From: Planctomycetota bacterium
GTDB taxonomy: Bacteria > Planctomycetota > Planctomycetia > Planctomycetales > Planctomycetaceae
Reading direction: 5' to 3'
Length of the DNA stretch: 64,000 nucleotides
Assembly (NCBI GenBank): GCA_003388505.1
Contig: QQVO01000021.1
Span: 1-64,000, forward strand
Shown here: positions 43,154 through 52,854 of the stretch, one piece after another
Position numbering within the stretch: the first letter of the stretch is position 1
Layout of the letters: each line of letters opens with the position of its first letter
Notes under the pieces: generated by a model
Database searches by the model: none
Seen by the model: only the letters and a program-made list of their open reading frames with translations
Told to the model about the DNA's origin: nothing
Made by a program: the position numbers and the translations under genes

Positions 43154-44179
43154 TCAGGTCGATTCCTTCCGATGTTTTTCCGCGCGGCTGTAAGCTTTGA
43201 GGATTTCCCGTGCGGCGCTTTCGGGGGGTATCGTTCCGGCCTGAACGTCTGATTCCAGACGCTCGCGGATCGCCCGGACTGCGGGATCAAGTCGCACCGA
43301 CTGCTTGACGCGCTCGTCGACGATCGACCACATCCAGCGGATGTTCTGGCCGCTGCGGCGCTGGGCCAGTTCGCCGCTCTTCCGCAATCGGGTGCAATGC
43401 TGATCGACGGCCGTCCAGACGTCGCTGATATGTTCATTTCTGAGTGCGCTGCAGGTCAGCACCGGAGGGGCCTGAGCCGATCGGCCGAGGAGCGTCTCCA
43501 GCGCGGTCGCGTACTGGCGGGCCGCCAGTTGCGCGGCGGTGAGCATCCGGCCGTCGGCTTTGTTGATGACAACGACGTCGACGAGTTCCAGCAGGCCCCG
43601 TTTGATTCCCTGCAGGTCGTCGCCGGCGCCGGGCAGCATGAGCGCCACGAAGCAATCGGTCATCTCGGCGACCATGCTCTCCGATTGTCCCACGCCGACC
43701 GTCTCGACGATGACCACGTCGAAGCCGGCCGCCTCGCAAGCCAGTATGCTTTCGCGCGTCTTGCGGGCCACGCCGCCGAGCGTCCCGGCGGAGGGGGACG
43801 GCCGGATAAACGCCTCGGGTGCGACGGACAGCCGCGTCATGCGAGTTTTGTCGCCGAGAATGCTGCCGCCGCTGATTCCACTGGAGGGGTCAACCGCGAG
43901 GACAGCCACACGTTTGCCGTCGCCGACGAGTTGCAGCCCCAGTGCTTCAATAAATGTGCTCTTTCCGACACCGGGCACTCCCGTGATGCCGACTCTCACG
44001 GCCTGTCCGGTATGAGGCAGGAGTTTCGCCAGCAGCGCCTCGGCCTGGACCTGGTGGTTTGCGTTGTTGGATTCAATCAGCGTCAAGGCCCGGGCCAGAG
44101 TGGTGATGTCGCACCGTCTGACCCCTTCGTAGTATTCGTCGACCGTCAGTTCGCGTCGGCGCGGAATCTCGCTCGTCAT
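43154..44179 (-). CDS. meaB: MeaB, methylmalonyl-CoA mutase-associated GTPase
   Basis: A 341-residue G3E-family GTPase that guards and reloads adenosylcobalamin in methylmalonyl-CoA mutase. The P-loop GVPGVGKST is at residues 67-75. Mg/switch motifs are VDPSSGISGGSILGDKTRM, ETVGVGQSE and the guanine motif NKAD. The C-terminal helical dimerisation arm (about 270-335) is present. The gene lies 12 bases after the mutase large subunit, the usual arrangement. It ends a run that starts at the thiolase gene; the decarboxylase genes begin 321 bases further on. Confidence 0.95.
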   Translation of the reverse strand: MTSEIPRRRELTVDEYYEGVRRCDITTLARALTLIESNNANHQVQAEALLAKLLPHTGQAVRVGITGVPGVGKSTFIEALGLQLVGDGKRVAVLAVDPSSGISGGSILGDKTRMTRLSVAPEAFIRPSPSAGTLGGVARKTRESILACEAAGFDVVIVETVGVGQSESMVAEMTDCFVALMLPGAGDDLQGIKRGLLELVDVVVINKADGRMLTAAQLAARQYATALETLLGRSAQAPPVLTCSALRNEHISDVWTAVDQHCTRLRKSGELAQRRSGQNIRWMWSIVDERVKQSVRLDPAVRAIRERLESDVQAGTIPPESAAREILKAYSRAEKHRKEST

Positions 44180-44191
44180 GGTGCTGACCGG

Positions 44192-46393
44192 TCAATCCTG
44201 CGCTGACACTGCGTCGCTTAAAGAGATCCCCAGGCGGTCTGCGAGATCCCGCACCAGCTTTTCGGCCGCCTCGCTGACAACCGTTCCCGGTCCGAAGACC
44301 GCCGCAGCCCCGGCTTCCGACAAAGCCGCCTTGTCCTCGGGGGGAATCACACCGCCGGCCACGATCATCAGGTCTTCGCGGCCCAGTGCGGCAAGCTCGC
44401 GGCGAAGTTGCGGCACGAGAGTGAGGTGACCGGCCGCCAGGGAACTGACGCCGACAATGTGCACGTCGTTTTCGACAGCCTGACGCGCCGTCTCCGCCGG
44501 GGTCCGGAATAACGGACCGATGTCGACGTCGAATCCCAGATCGGCGAAGGCGCTGGCGATCACGCGCTGGCCCCGATCGTGTCCGTCCTGCCCCATTTTC
44601 GCGACAAGGATCCTTGGTCTGCGGCCTTCCCTCTCCGCGAAACGCTCGACCAGACGGCGGACCGTGGCGGCGGCCTGTCCGTTTTCAAGAGCAGCCGCGT
44701 AGACTCCGCGGACCGACTGCATCGGCGCTTCGTAGCGCCCGAAGACCTTCTCCAACGCACTGCTGATTTCGCCCACGGTCGCCTTAGCTCTGGCGGCATT
44801 CACGGCCAGTTCCAGCAGATTGCCGGACCTTTTCTCGGCGGCGTGCGTGAGCGCCTGCAGCGCGTCGTCGACCTGGCTCTGATCACGCTCTTCGCGAAGT
44901 TGTTTAAGTCCGGCGATCTGGCTCTCGCGGACAGCCGAGTTATCGATATGCAAAACCTTGACTTGCTCCTCCTCTTTCAGGCGATGCTTGTTCACCCCGA
45001 TGACGGTCTGCCGGCCGGAGTCAATCCGCGCCTGGGTGCGGGCGGCGGCTTCTTCGATTCGCATTTTCGGGATGCCGGCCTGAATGGCGCTGGTCATCCC
45101 TCCCAGTTCCTCGACCTCGCGGATGTGTTCCCAGGCGCGTTGAGCAAGATCGTGCGTGAGCCGTTCGACAAAGTAGCTCCCGCCCCACGGATCGACGACC
45201 CGGCAGGTATCTGTTTCCTGCTGAAGAAAGAGTTGCGTGTTGCGGGCAATCCGGGCGGAGAAGTCGGAGGGCAACGCGAGCGCCTCGTCCAGAGCGTTGG
45301 TATGCAGCGACTGTGTGTGCCCATGAGCGGCCGCCATCGCTTCGAGACACGTGCGAACAACGTTGTTGTAGACGTCCTGGGCGGTCAGGCTCCAACCGCT
45401 GGTCTGGCAGTGAGTTCGCAGAGAAAGGCTTTTGGGATTCTTCGGAGAGAACTGGTGGATCAGCCTGGCCCAGATCATGCGGGCGGCGCGCAGCTTCGCG
45501 ACTTCCATGAAGTAGTTCATGCCGATGGCCCAGAAGAACGACAGCCGTGGGCAGAACGCATCGACGTCGAGACCCGCCTCCCGGCCGGTGCGGACGTACT
45601 CGAGTCCGTCCGCCAGGGTGTAGGCGAGTTCCAGATCGGCGGTCGCACCGGCTTCCTGCATGTGGTAGCCGCTGATGCTGATGCTGTTGAACTTCGGCAT
45701 CCGCTGGCTGGCGTAGCGGAAGATGTCGGCGATGATGCGAATGCTGGGTTCGGGCGGATAGATGTAGGTGTTTCGAACCATGAACTCCTTGAGAATGTCG
45801 TTCTGGATCGTCCCGGAGAGCTGCTCCGGCGGCACGCCCTGTTCTTCGGCCGCCACGATGTAGAGCGCCATGACCGGCAGCACGGCGCCGTTCATGGTCA
45901 TTGAGACGCTCATTCGATCGAGCGGAATTCCATCGAAGAGCGTGCGCATGTCGTAGATGCTGTCGATGGCGACTCCCGCCATGCCGACGTCGCCGGCGAC
46001 CCGCTCGTGATCGGAGTCGTAGCCGCGGTGTGTGGCCAGATCGAAGGCGATGCTCAAACCCTTCTGGCCGGCAGCCAGGTTGCGCCGATAAAAGGCATTC
46101 GACTCTCTGGCTGTCGAGAACCCCGCGTACTGTCGGACCGTCCACGGTCGCTGCACGTACATCGTCGCATAGGGCCCCCGAAGGAATGGGGGGAGCCCCG
46201 GCATGGTCTCCAGATGGTCGAGTCCTTCCCGGTCGGCGGACGTCGCGAGAACCGGCACCGGGATCTGTTCGGGAGTCTGCCAGACGAGGGTGTCTTCCGC
46301 ATCGGCAACGGCTGCACGCCAGTCGTCGATCGTCGCGGAAGCGGAGTGATCCGTTCCGAGAGAAATTTCGGCAAAGTTCGGGATCGAAGTCAT
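44192..46393 (-). CDS. mutB: Methylmalonyl-CoA mutase, large (catalytic) subunit
   Basis: A 733-residue adenosylcobalamin-dependent isomerase that interconverts succinyl-CoA and (R)-methylmalonyl-CoA. Residues 50-560 are the TIM-barrel catalytic domain ([40 protein letters not shown]). The C-terminal B12 domain holds [13 protein letters not shown], with the DxHxxG cobalt-ligating histidine, and the later motif [10 protein letters not shown]. It starts four bases after the small-subunit stop, so the two are co-transcribed. Length is normal for the large subunit. Confidence 0.96.
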   Translation of the reverse strand: MTSIPNFAEISLGTDHSASATIDDWRAAVADAEDTLVWQTPEQIPVPVLATSADREGLDHLETMPGLPPFLRGPYATMYVQRPWTVRQYAGFSTARESNAFYRRNLAAGQKGLSIAFDLATHRGYDSDHERVAGDVGMAGVAIDSIYDMRTLFDGIPLDRMSVSMTMNGAVLPVMALYIVAAEEQGVPPEQLSGTIQNDILKEFMVRNTYIYPPEPSIRIIADIFRYASQRMPKFNSISISGYHMQEAGATADLELAYTLADGLEYVRTGREAGLDVDAFCPRLSFFWAIGMNYFMEVAKLRAARMIWARLIHQFSPKNPKSLSLRTHCQTSGWSLTAQDVYNNVVRTCLEAMAAAHGHTQSLHTNALDEALALPSDFSARIARNTQLFLQQETDTCRVVDPWGGSYFVERLTHDLAQRAWEHIREVEELGGMTSAIQAGIPKMRIEEAAARTQARIDSGRQTVIGVNKHRLKEEEQVKVLHIDNSAVRESQIAGLKQLREERDQSQVDDALQALTHAAEKRSGNLLELAVNAARAKATVGEISSALEKVFGRYEAPMQSVRGVYAAALENGQAAATVRRLVERFAEREGRRPRILVAKMGQDGHDRGQRVIASAFADLGFDVDIGPLFRTPAETARQAVENDVHIVGVSSLAAGHLTLVPQLRRELAALGREDLMIVAGGVIPPEDKAALSEAGAAAVFGPGTVVSEAAEKLVRDLADRLGISLSDAVSAQD

Positions 46394-46397
46394 GGCG

Positions 46398-48524
46398 TCA
46401 GCACGGGGTCTTCAGAACGTTCTCTTCCCGCAGCATTTCCTGCAATGTGGCCAATACGTCACACGAAATGAAGATAAAGCGGTCGACGCCTGCCTCCCGC
46501 CAGTTGGATTCGTGATCGCCCGAATTTCCCACCAGTACAACAGATCGCGCCCCAGCCTGCTTGAGCTTGGCAGCCAGTTCGGGGACTGTCTCGGGATAGA
46601 GTTTGTCGGACGAACAGATGACGGCGATGCCTGCACCGCTGTTCTTGAACGCGGCAGCCGCCGCATCGGCATCTGCGAAGCCCGCGTCACCGAGAACCTC
46701 GAACCCTCCCGCGGCAAAGAAATTCTTCGCATAGGCTGCCCGGGCGGTGTAGTGGGCCAAGGGGCCCATGTTCGCAAGGAACACTTGCGGCCTTTGGCCG
46801 CCCGCAACCTGGCAGGCATCGCTCGCGTCGCGCAACGCCTCAAACGGTTCCGCGAATCTGCGGCAGGGCAGGGGAGTGATCGAAGCGGACTCGACCTGAT
46901 GGAATCGCAGTGCGCTCGCAATCTGCCCGATCGTCGCTCCGGCTTCGGCGGCTTCGATCGCTGCGGCGACGGGCTCTGCGTCAAATGAAGACCGACTGAG
47001 ATCGACTGCCTGGCGCGCTCTTGTGGTTCGTGCCCTGGAGGCTTCAGCGATACCTGCAAGATCGACTGGGGAATGTTCGACCGGCTGCTCGTTCACGTCG
47101 GGAAACTCGCTGACGCCGGTGATTCCCTGCTTCCGCCGGGCAATGTCCTTGGCGCGTGGGGTAAAGGCCGAATCAATCTGACCGGCAACCCAGCCACTCT
47201 TGAGCGCCGCGAGCATGCCTCCCTGTCGTTCGATCTCCTGAAAGATCTCCCATCCCTTTTCCGCGAGTTGCTGCGTAAATCGATCGAGAAACCAACTGCC
47301 GCCGGCCGGGTCGATCACGCGGTTCAAGTGGGCCTCCTCCATCAGCACCAAGGCGGCATTTCGAGCCTGCCGACGGCTGAAAGCGTCCGGCAGTCCGAGC
47401 AGTGCGTCGAACGGAACGGACGTGACGATTTCGGCTCCTCCCAAACCGGCTGCAAACAGCGCCACCGTGTTGCGCAGCATGTTGACGTACGGGTCGCGGC
47501 GCGTCAGCACGCGGTGGCCGACACGAACATGCAGCCGCATGCCGCCGCTTTCCGGGGAACCGCCGCTGGCTTCGATGACGCGGGACCAAAGTTGACGGGC
47601 CGCCCGCAGTTTCGCGATCGCCAGAAAGTGATGCGTGCCCACACACATCTGGAAGAGGAATTGCCCGGCAGCGGAATCAATCGGAACGCCGCGCTCCGTC
47701 AGAGCGCGAAGGTATTCGACCGCTGTAGCGATCCCGAAGGCGAGATCCTGAGCGGCCGTTGCACCGGCATCGTGGTAGGGGGACGTGTCGACGCCGACGG
47801 CCGTCACCTGCGGGCAGTTGTCGGCGGTCCACTCGGCGAGTTCCGCCATCGAGTCGAGAGCGGCGGACTCCGCAACGGGCAGTCTGCCGCGCCGAGCCAG
47901 TGTGCCGAGCGGGTCGGCGTTGAATGCGCCGCGGCAATCGGAGGGCGAGATTCCGCGCCGTTGCCAGGTCGCAATCAGCAGTGCCGCAGCGGGGAGGAAA
48001 GCGGCCCCACTGTCCAGGGCGACCGGAACATTCAGCAGGTCGACGTCTGCCAGAAGCTGGTTCAGATCGTCGGCCGAGTAGACCGTCATTCCGTCCCGAC
48101 CTACGAGTTCCTGCGCGGCTTCCTGATCGGGATCGAGGCCGGCGCGAGCGGCGGCATCGAGTCGCAGGAGCAGCGACGTTGCACCTCCTTCCAGATCGTC
48201 GTGGATTTCGCGATGGGCGGTTTCCATGTGGGGGTGAGCGAACTCCTGCCGGACGTCCCAACCGCCGGCCGCCGAACCGAGCGGACTCGATCCGCGAATG
48301 AACGGGGCGAATCCCGGAAAGCCGAGCGGGTCGTCTCCTTCAACCGCGTCGCGGGGCGAATAGACCGGCTGAATCTCCAATCCATCGTAAGTCCGCGTGA
48401 CCAGCTTCTTTTCAAACGGCGCGCCCTGGAGCGACTCTTCGACGACGGCCCGCCACTCGTCGTATCCGACGGCGGGGAATTCGTCACCGATGCTGAACTC
48501 GTTCGGCAGACTCGTAGTCATCAT
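46398..48524 (-). CDS. mutA: Methylmalonyl-CoA mutase, small subunit
   Basis: A 708-residue homologue of the catalytic subunit that forms the alpha/beta heterodimer. It keeps the overall mutase fold ([36 protein letters not shown]). In the B12-like domain the motif reads [11 protein letters not shown] instead of the DxHxxG form, so it cannot bind cobalamin, as is known for MutA. Two consecutive ATG codons open the gene (48524, 48521). It lies 33 bases after the epimerase gene and four before mutB. Confidence 0.93.
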   Translation of the reverse strand: MMTTSLPNEFSIGDEFPAVGYDEWRAVVEESLQGAPFEKKLVTRTYDGLEIQPVYSPRDAVEGDDPLGFPGFAPFIRGSSPLGSAAGGWDVRQEFAHPHMETAHREIHDDLEGGATSLLLRLDAAARAGLDPDQEAAQELVGRDGMTVYSADDLNQLLADVDLLNVPVALDSGAAFLPAAALLIATWQRRGISPSDCRGAFNADPLGTLARRGRLPVAESAALDSMAELAEWTADNCPQVTAVGVDTSPYHDAGATAAQDLAFGIATAVEYLRALTERGVPIDSAAGQFLFQMCVGTHHFLAIAKLRAARQLWSRVIEASGGSPESGGMRLHVRVGHRVLTRRDPYVNMLRNTVALFAAGLGGAEIVTSVPFDALLGLPDAFSRRQARNAALVLMEEAHLNRVIDPAGGSWFLDRFTQQLAEKGWEIFQEIERQGGMLAALKSGWVAGQIDSAFTPRAKDIARRKQGITGVSEFPDVNEQPVEHSPVDLAGIAEASRARTTRARQAVDLSRSSFDAEPVAAAIEAAEAGATIGQIASALRFHQVESASITPLPCRRFAEPFEALRDASDACQVAGGQRPQVFLANMGPLAHYTARAAYAKNFFAAGGFEVLGDAGFADADAAAAAFKNSGAGIAVICSSDKLYPETVPELAAKLKQAGARSVVLVGNSGDHESNWREAGVDRFIFISCDVLATLQEMLREENVLKTPC

Positions 48525-48557
48525 GACGCCGCTGTTCGTTGGACTCCGATCGCCGTT

Positions 48558-48968
48558 CTAAGCCCCGGCCGGCTGGCACAGTTCCGTCAAAACGCCGAAG
48601 GTGCTTTTTGGATGCATGAAGGCGATCTGCATGTGGTGTGCCCCGCGGCGCGGTTGCTCGTCAATCATCCGCAGGCCCGATTGCTGCAGTTCCTTGATGC
48701 GAGCCCTGATGTCGTCCACGGTATACGCCACATGATGCAGTCCCTCGCCCCGCTTTTCGAGGAACTTTGCCACGGCGCTTTCCGGATCGGTCGGTTCGAG
48801 GAGTTCGACCCGCACATCGCCCGCGCGAAAAAACGCCACGCGGACCTTCTGGCTCGGAACGTCTTCGAACCCTTCGAACTCCAGCCCCAGCGTGTCTTCG
48901 TAGTACGCTTTCTGTTCGTCGATCGAACGGACCGCAATACCGATGTGATTCAGCGACTCGACGGACAT
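48558..48968 (-). CDS. mce: Methylmalonyl-CoA epimerase
   Basis: A 136-residue VOC-fold metalloenzyme that interconverts (S)- and (R)-methylmalonyl-CoA, linking carboxylase/decarboxylase to mutase. The family pattern is clear: LNHIGIAVRSID (metal His), YYEDTLGLEF, VRVELLEPT, GEGLHHVAYTVDDI, MIDEQPRRGAHHMQIAFMHP and TELCQP (metal Glu). The start at 48968 overlaps the 3' end of the UbiB-like gene by 19 bases, so it is co-transcribed with it. Length is standard. Confidence 0.95.
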   Translation of the reverse strand: MSVESLNHIGIAVRSIDEQKAYYEDTLGLEFEGFEDVPSQKVRVAFFRAGDVRVELLEPTDPESAVAKFLEKRGEGLHHVAYTVDDIRARIKELQQSGLRMIDEQPRRGAHHMQIAFMHPKSTFGVLTELCQPAGA

Positions 48969-50494
48969 GGCTCCCCTCTCTTAGCGATTTCTGGTTGCGG
49001 AACGACAGCCGAACCACGTCGCTGAAGCGTTTGCAGGATATCGATTGTGTGTCCAGTCCAGAAACGCGCGGTTGCGGCCGGACCGCTCCAGAACGTTCTC
49101 GTCAGATCGAGGTTTGAAAGCCGGGTCGCACACCTGCGAGACAGTGGATGCTGAAACCACCGCCCGGGCCATTCTTGCGCAAAATGCCGCAGGAACTCGG
49201 AGAGCAGCGCCCGGTCGAGGAGGCCGTCGGACTCACCGACTTCGGCGACCACTCCCTCCAACGAGTGCAGTGACTTCCGGAAGAGCATGAGGTCCGGCCC
49301 GACGCGCAGCCGCGCGTCCTGCGTGGCGTCGTCCAGCATCCCGATGAGCCAATTCAGTCCCGGAAACCGGCCGCGTCGAATCTGTTTCAATCGGCGTTCA
49401 ATGACGAATCTGAGTTCCGCGCGATTGAGCCGCTCGGGATCTCCCAAGTCCTCGAGCACAGCCGCGATGTGTTCCGCATCGAGAGAGACGCCGCCGAGAA
49501 TCAACTGGGCCACGGCGATTCGTTCCGTTTCTCCCAGGCGACCGACCAGGCTCCAGTCGAGAATCGCGAGGCGACCTTCATCTGTCAGAAACAGATTGCC
49601 GGCGTGCGGGTCTCCGTGGAACAGCGCCGAATCGGCCGGCGAGAACACCGGGCGAGCGATTAACGTCCGCGCCAGGAGTGCTGCCAGGCGACGCCTTCCT
49701 CCAGGTTGCTTCAAACGGTGGCTTGTGACCTTGTCCCCGGTCACCCGCTCCATCGCCGTGACACGTGCGGTGCAATAATCGTACAGTGCCGGGATCTGGA
49801 CATCCGGTTCGTTGGCGTAGAAATCACGGGCCTGGCGAAGGTGCCGCTGCTCGTTTTCAAGCTGCACTTCGTCGGCCAGCTTTTCGCGGACCTGCTGGAA
49901 GGATTCGCGATAATCCAGATGCGGAATCTGCAGGTCGTCGCAACGGTCGTCGAGAGACTCTCCGACCTGCTCGAGCAGCGATAACTCGCGCGCCAGTCGG
50001 GCTTCGATGCCGGGCTTGAGGATCTTGAAGACGCCCGGTTGATCACCACCTTTGTGCGCGAATGGGATCACGACCGCCACGCTGGCCTCGGCAATGGCGG
50101 GCGGCTTGAGTGCGACGCCTCGAAGCTCGAGTGGACCAAGCTCTGCGGTCAGCAGTTCTTCGATTTTTTTGAGCGGGACAGTCGGGGCCATCGACTCGAG
50201 TTTGCGGAATTGACGTCGCAGTTCCGGATCGAGGCGCTGATCGCGCGCCAGGATCTGCCCCAACTTGTGCAGGACGGGGCAACTCCGGGCAAGCTCTCCC
50301 AGGCGTCTTGAGAACGAAGCGTCCGGCGGCAGCGCCGCCTGTGCGCGGAGCACCCCTCGTTGGTCTTCGTCGGGCAATCCGCTGAGAAACATCGCCAGCG
50401 CATCGCGGATCGGTCGTGCGAAGTGCGCGGAATCGCGCGGCAGCACGTCCTGCAACAGCGACTCGTCGAGCAGTGATTCCCAGGGGGACGACAT
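48950..50494 (-). CDS. UbiB/ADCK-like atypical protein kinase in a PHA/methylmalonyl-CoA operon
   Basis: A 514-residue ABC1/UbiB-type kinase-like protein. The KxGQ motif (KLGQ, residues 77-80) is followed by a helix (LRRQFRKLESM). The modified nucleotide loop is EASVAVV, with a Lys in VFKILKPG, the catalytic loop is HGDPHAGN (293-300) and the metal motif is LDWSLVG (312-318, DFG position as DWS). UbiB relatives act as ATPases in quinone and lipid biology. None is known to me to act on PHA, so the job here is open. It starts two bases after the PHA synthase stop (TGA-CT-ATG) and overlaps the epimerase gene, so it is surely in the operon. The C-terminal 150 residues show no strong membrane helix. 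Confidence 0.8.
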   Translation of the reverse strand: MSSPWESLLDESLLQDVLPRDSAHFARPIRDALAMFLSGLPDEDQRGVLRAQAALPPDASFSRRLGELARSCPVLHKLGQILARDQRLDPELRRQFRKLESMAPTVPLKKIEELLTAELGPLELRGVALKPPAIAEASVAVVIPFAHKGGDQPGVFKILKPGIEARLARELSLLEQVGESLDDRCDDLQIPHLDYRESFQQVREKLADEVQLENEQRHLRQARDFYANEPDVQIPALYDYCTARVTAMERVTGDKVTSHRLKQPGGRRRLAALLARTLIARPVFSPADSALFHGDPHAGNLFLTDEGRLAILDWSLVGRLGETERIAVAQLILGGVSLDAEHIAAVLEDLGDPERLNRAELRFVIERRLKQIRRGRFPGLNWLIGMLDDATQDARLRVGPDLMLFRKSLHSLEGVVAEVGESDGLLDRALLSEFLRHFAQEWPGRWFQHPLSRRCATRLSNLDLTRTFWSGPAATARFWTGHTIDILQTLQRRGSAVVPQPEIAKRGEPCPSSR

Positions 50495-50496
50495 AG

Positions 50497-51606
50497 TCAA
50501 TCCGATCGAGCTGCCAGCCACCCTTCGATGTGCGGCCAGGTATTCTTTTCCGCTCCGCGGCCGGCCATGATGCCGATGTGTCCGCCGCGAACTCGCAAGA
50601 CTTCCTTGTCTTCACTGCCGACCACGTTCATGATGCCCTCCGACTGGCAGGGCGGCGTGATATGGTCGGCCTCGGCGATGACGTTCAGCAGATTGGCACG
50701 CAGCTTGTGCAGGTCGACCGTCTCGCCCCGCAACGCCATCGTGCCTTCCATCAGGCGGTTCTCTTTGTAGAAGTCGTTAATCAACTGCTGATACGCTCCG
50801 CCCGCCATGGGGATGATGTCGCGCACCCAGGTGTTCATGGCATGCCAGGCGTCGACCGCTCCAGGTTTTTCGATGTTGTCCCACAACATCATGTAGCTGC
50901 CGAAGAAGTTTTCCACCGGCTTGAGCATTTTGGCGCCGGTGTCGATCATCTCGCCCGGTACGTTGCCCAGTTTCTGCACGATGGTGTCCGCATTGAAGGC
51001 GGAGTGGCTCGACCAGCGCGTGAAGCCTCCGGCTGACTTGTCGGAAAAATCGAGCGGAGCAGTGAGGAGAATCAGGTTCTTGAGTCCGTCGTCGGGGCGT
51101 AGGGCGGCGTACATCGTGCTGATCAGCGCGCCCAGGCACCATCCGAGCATGCTGAACTCGCTGCAGCCGGAGACATGCTTGAGTTTGCGAACGATGCGGG
51201 GCAGATACTCGAGGGTGTAGTCGTCGAACGTGAGGTTCTTGTCTTCCGGCCCCGGAGCGCCCCAGTCGAGCAGATAGAGATCGTAGCCGCGCTGGAGCAT
51301 ATATTCGGCGAAGCTGTGTCCCGGCCGGAGGTCGAGGACGTGCGGCCGGTTCATGATCGCGAAGACCATCAGCAACGGGATCCGTTTCCGCTCCGTTTCT
51401 GGAACTGTCGGGATAAAGCGATACAACTTCGCCTTGTTGAGCGCCCAGACCTGTTCCTTGGGGGTCTGGGCGATCTTCGCGTCGGTCGTCACCACCCGGT
51501 TGAAGCGGTCCCAGTTCTCGGCCACGCGATGCCACGCGCTGCACATGTCTGAAAACATCGGAACCTGCGGCGGCGTCTCGGCAACGGGAGTCGGTTGGTC
51601 GCTCAT
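50497..51606 (-). CDS. phaC: PHA synthase, class III PhaC-like
   Basis: A 369-residue alpha/beta hydrolase-type PHA synthase, the length of class III PhaC catalytic subunits. Catalytic residues are Cys157 (GWCLGA), Asp314 (AEADH) and His343 (GGHIG). Further family segments are PLLMVFAIMNRPHVLDLRPG and DLYLLDWGAPGPEDKNLTFD. The box GxCxGA instead of GxCxGG is unusual. The ATG overlaps the stop of the PhaE-like gene as ATGA, so the pair are translated together. It is distinct in sequence from the synthase at 32854. Confidence 0.93.
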   Translation of the reverse strand: MSDQPTPVAETPPQVPMFSDMCSAWHRVAENWDRFNRVVTTDAKIAQTPKEQVWALNKAKLYRFIPTVPETERKRIPLLMVFAIMNRPHVLDLRPGHSFAEYMLQRGYDLYLLDWGAPGPEDKNLTFDDYTLEYLPRIVRKLKHVSGCSEFSMLGWCLGALISTMYAALRPDDGLKNLILLTAPLDFSDKSAGGFTRWSSHSAFNADTIVQKLGNVPGEMIDTGAKMLKPVENFFGSYMMLWDNIEKPGAVDAWHAMNTWVRDIIPMAGGAYQQLINDFYKENRLMEGTMALRGETVDLHKLRANLLNVIAEADHITPPCQSEGIMNVVGSEDKEVLRVRGGHIGIMAGRGAEKNTWPHIEGWLAARSD

Positions 51607-51956
51607 GATCCCTGGTCTCCCGGCTTGGGTGGCTGCAAACTCTCGTCCAGCTTCGCCTCTATGTCATCGAGTCGCATCTCGATGTTTGTCAGTCGTTCAG
51701 CGATTCGCGTCATGTCGTCGCGGGTCGGCAGGTTGAGCCCCGCCATCGTCTGTGACATGCTCGATTCGACCGCCTTCTGAAACGGGCCGGAACTGGTCAG
51801 CCAGGCGTCGAGCATGGCGGCAGTTGACTCGGCATACGCTTCCGACTGCACAAGATTGACCATCATCTTCGCCCAGGCATCCATGTTCGCATCGCGAACA
51901 CTCTTCAGGATCCCGGTCGGATCGAGCGGGTTGAATTGTTCTTCCGGATTGGTCAT
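51603..51956 (-). CDS. PhaE-like/phasin-like accessory subunit of PHA synthase
   Basis: A 117-residue all-helical protein (MTNPEEQFNPLDPTGILKSV). It ends in a heptad-repeat helix (ERLTNIEMRLDDIEAKLDES), the feature at the C-terminus of PhaE subunits. It is much shorter than typical PhaE, so it may be a minimal PhaE or a phasin. ATGA overlap with the phaC gene strongly links it to that synthase as its activating partner. The frame continues upstream to 52004 without a better start. The symbol is withheld because short PhaE-like proteins are not well defined. Confidence 0.75.
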   Translation of the reverse strand: MTNPEEQFNPLDPTGILKSVRDANMDAWAKMMVNLVQSEAYAESTAAMLDAWLTSSGPFQKAVESSMSQTMAGLNLPTRDDMTRIAERLTNIEMRLDDIEAKLDESLQPPKPGDQGS

Positions 51957-52030
51957 GCCACTCCTCGCGCGTCGCGCTTCACAGTTGTCCGGCCGGCCCT
52001 GCACGGTCGTGTTTCGATCGAAGGAAACGG

Positions 52031-52777
52031 CTACTCCATGAACGCGCCTCCGTTGACGTTAATCTGCTGACCGGTGATGTAATCGCCGTCCGCCACGAGG
52101 AACGTGACCGCCCTGGCGATCTCCTCCGGATGGGCGAAACGGGCCATCGGGATGCCTCCCTTGATTTTCGTCTGCAGTGCGGGGGGAACGGCATCGAACA
52201 TGTCGGTTTCGGTGTATCCGGGAGCGATCGTGTTGACGGTGATGCCCGAATGCACGAGTTCGGCCGCGGCGGTCCGCGTGAAGGCGATAATGCCGCCCTT
52301 GCTGGCGCTGTAATTCGCCTGCCCGAGAGCGGGCACCTGGCCGTTCATGGAACTGATGTTGATGATCCGCCCGTAGCTCTGCGAGGTCATGATGGGGATA
52401 GCGGCCGACGTGCAGAAGAAGCAGCCATTGAGGTTGGTGTGAATCACCTCAACCCACTGCTCGTCGGTCATCTTGGGCAACAGTGCGTCGCGAGTGATGC
52501 CGGCGTTATTGACCAGGACATCCAGGTGGGTGAACTCTTCGGCGACGCGGGCCACCATGGCTCGGGCCTCCTGGGCATTGCCGATGTCGGCCTGGGCCAG
52601 AATGCAGGCGCCGCCCATCCTTGTGATTTCCTCCGCGACCTCCTGAGCCTTCGCCTCGTTGTGTGCGAAGTTGATCGCCACTCGGGCCCCTTCGCGGGCG
52701 AGTTCCAGCGCGATCGCCCGCCCGATGCCGCGAGAGGCTCCTGTGACCAACGCCGTCCTTCCGTCTACGCGTCCCAT
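52031..52777 (-). CDS. phaB: Acetoacetyl-CoA reductase (PhaB/FabG-type SDR)
   Basis: A 248-residue classical SDR that reduces 3-oxoacyl-CoA to (R)-3-hydroxyacyl-CoA with NADPH. It has TGASRGIG, NNAGITRD, the PhaB-like SSMNGQVPALGQANYSASKG (catalytic Ser, Tyr, Lys) and IAPGYTETDM. SSMNGQ and the operon context favour PhaB over fatty-acid FabG, though cross-activity is possible. It lies between the thiolase gene and the PhaE-like gene on the same strand, with gaps of 77 and 74 bases. Confidence 0.9.
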   Translation of the reverse strand: MGRVDGRTALVTGASRGIGRAIALELAREGARVAINFAHNEAKAQEVAEEITRMGGACILAQADIGNAQEARAMVARVAEEFTHLDVLVNNAGITRDALLPKMTDEQWVEVIHTNLNGCFFCTSAAIPIMTSQSYGRIINISSMNGQVPALGQANYSASKGGIIAFTRTAAAELVHSGITVNTIAPGYTETDMFDAVPPALQTKIKGGIPMARFAHPEEIARAVTFLVADGDYITGQQINVNGGAFME

Positions 52778-52854
52778 GGGTTTCTCCCGGTTGGCTCAAA
52801 CTTGCTCGGCGAATCCGCAGATCACGATGGTTCAGTCTCTTTGGAATCTGAGTC

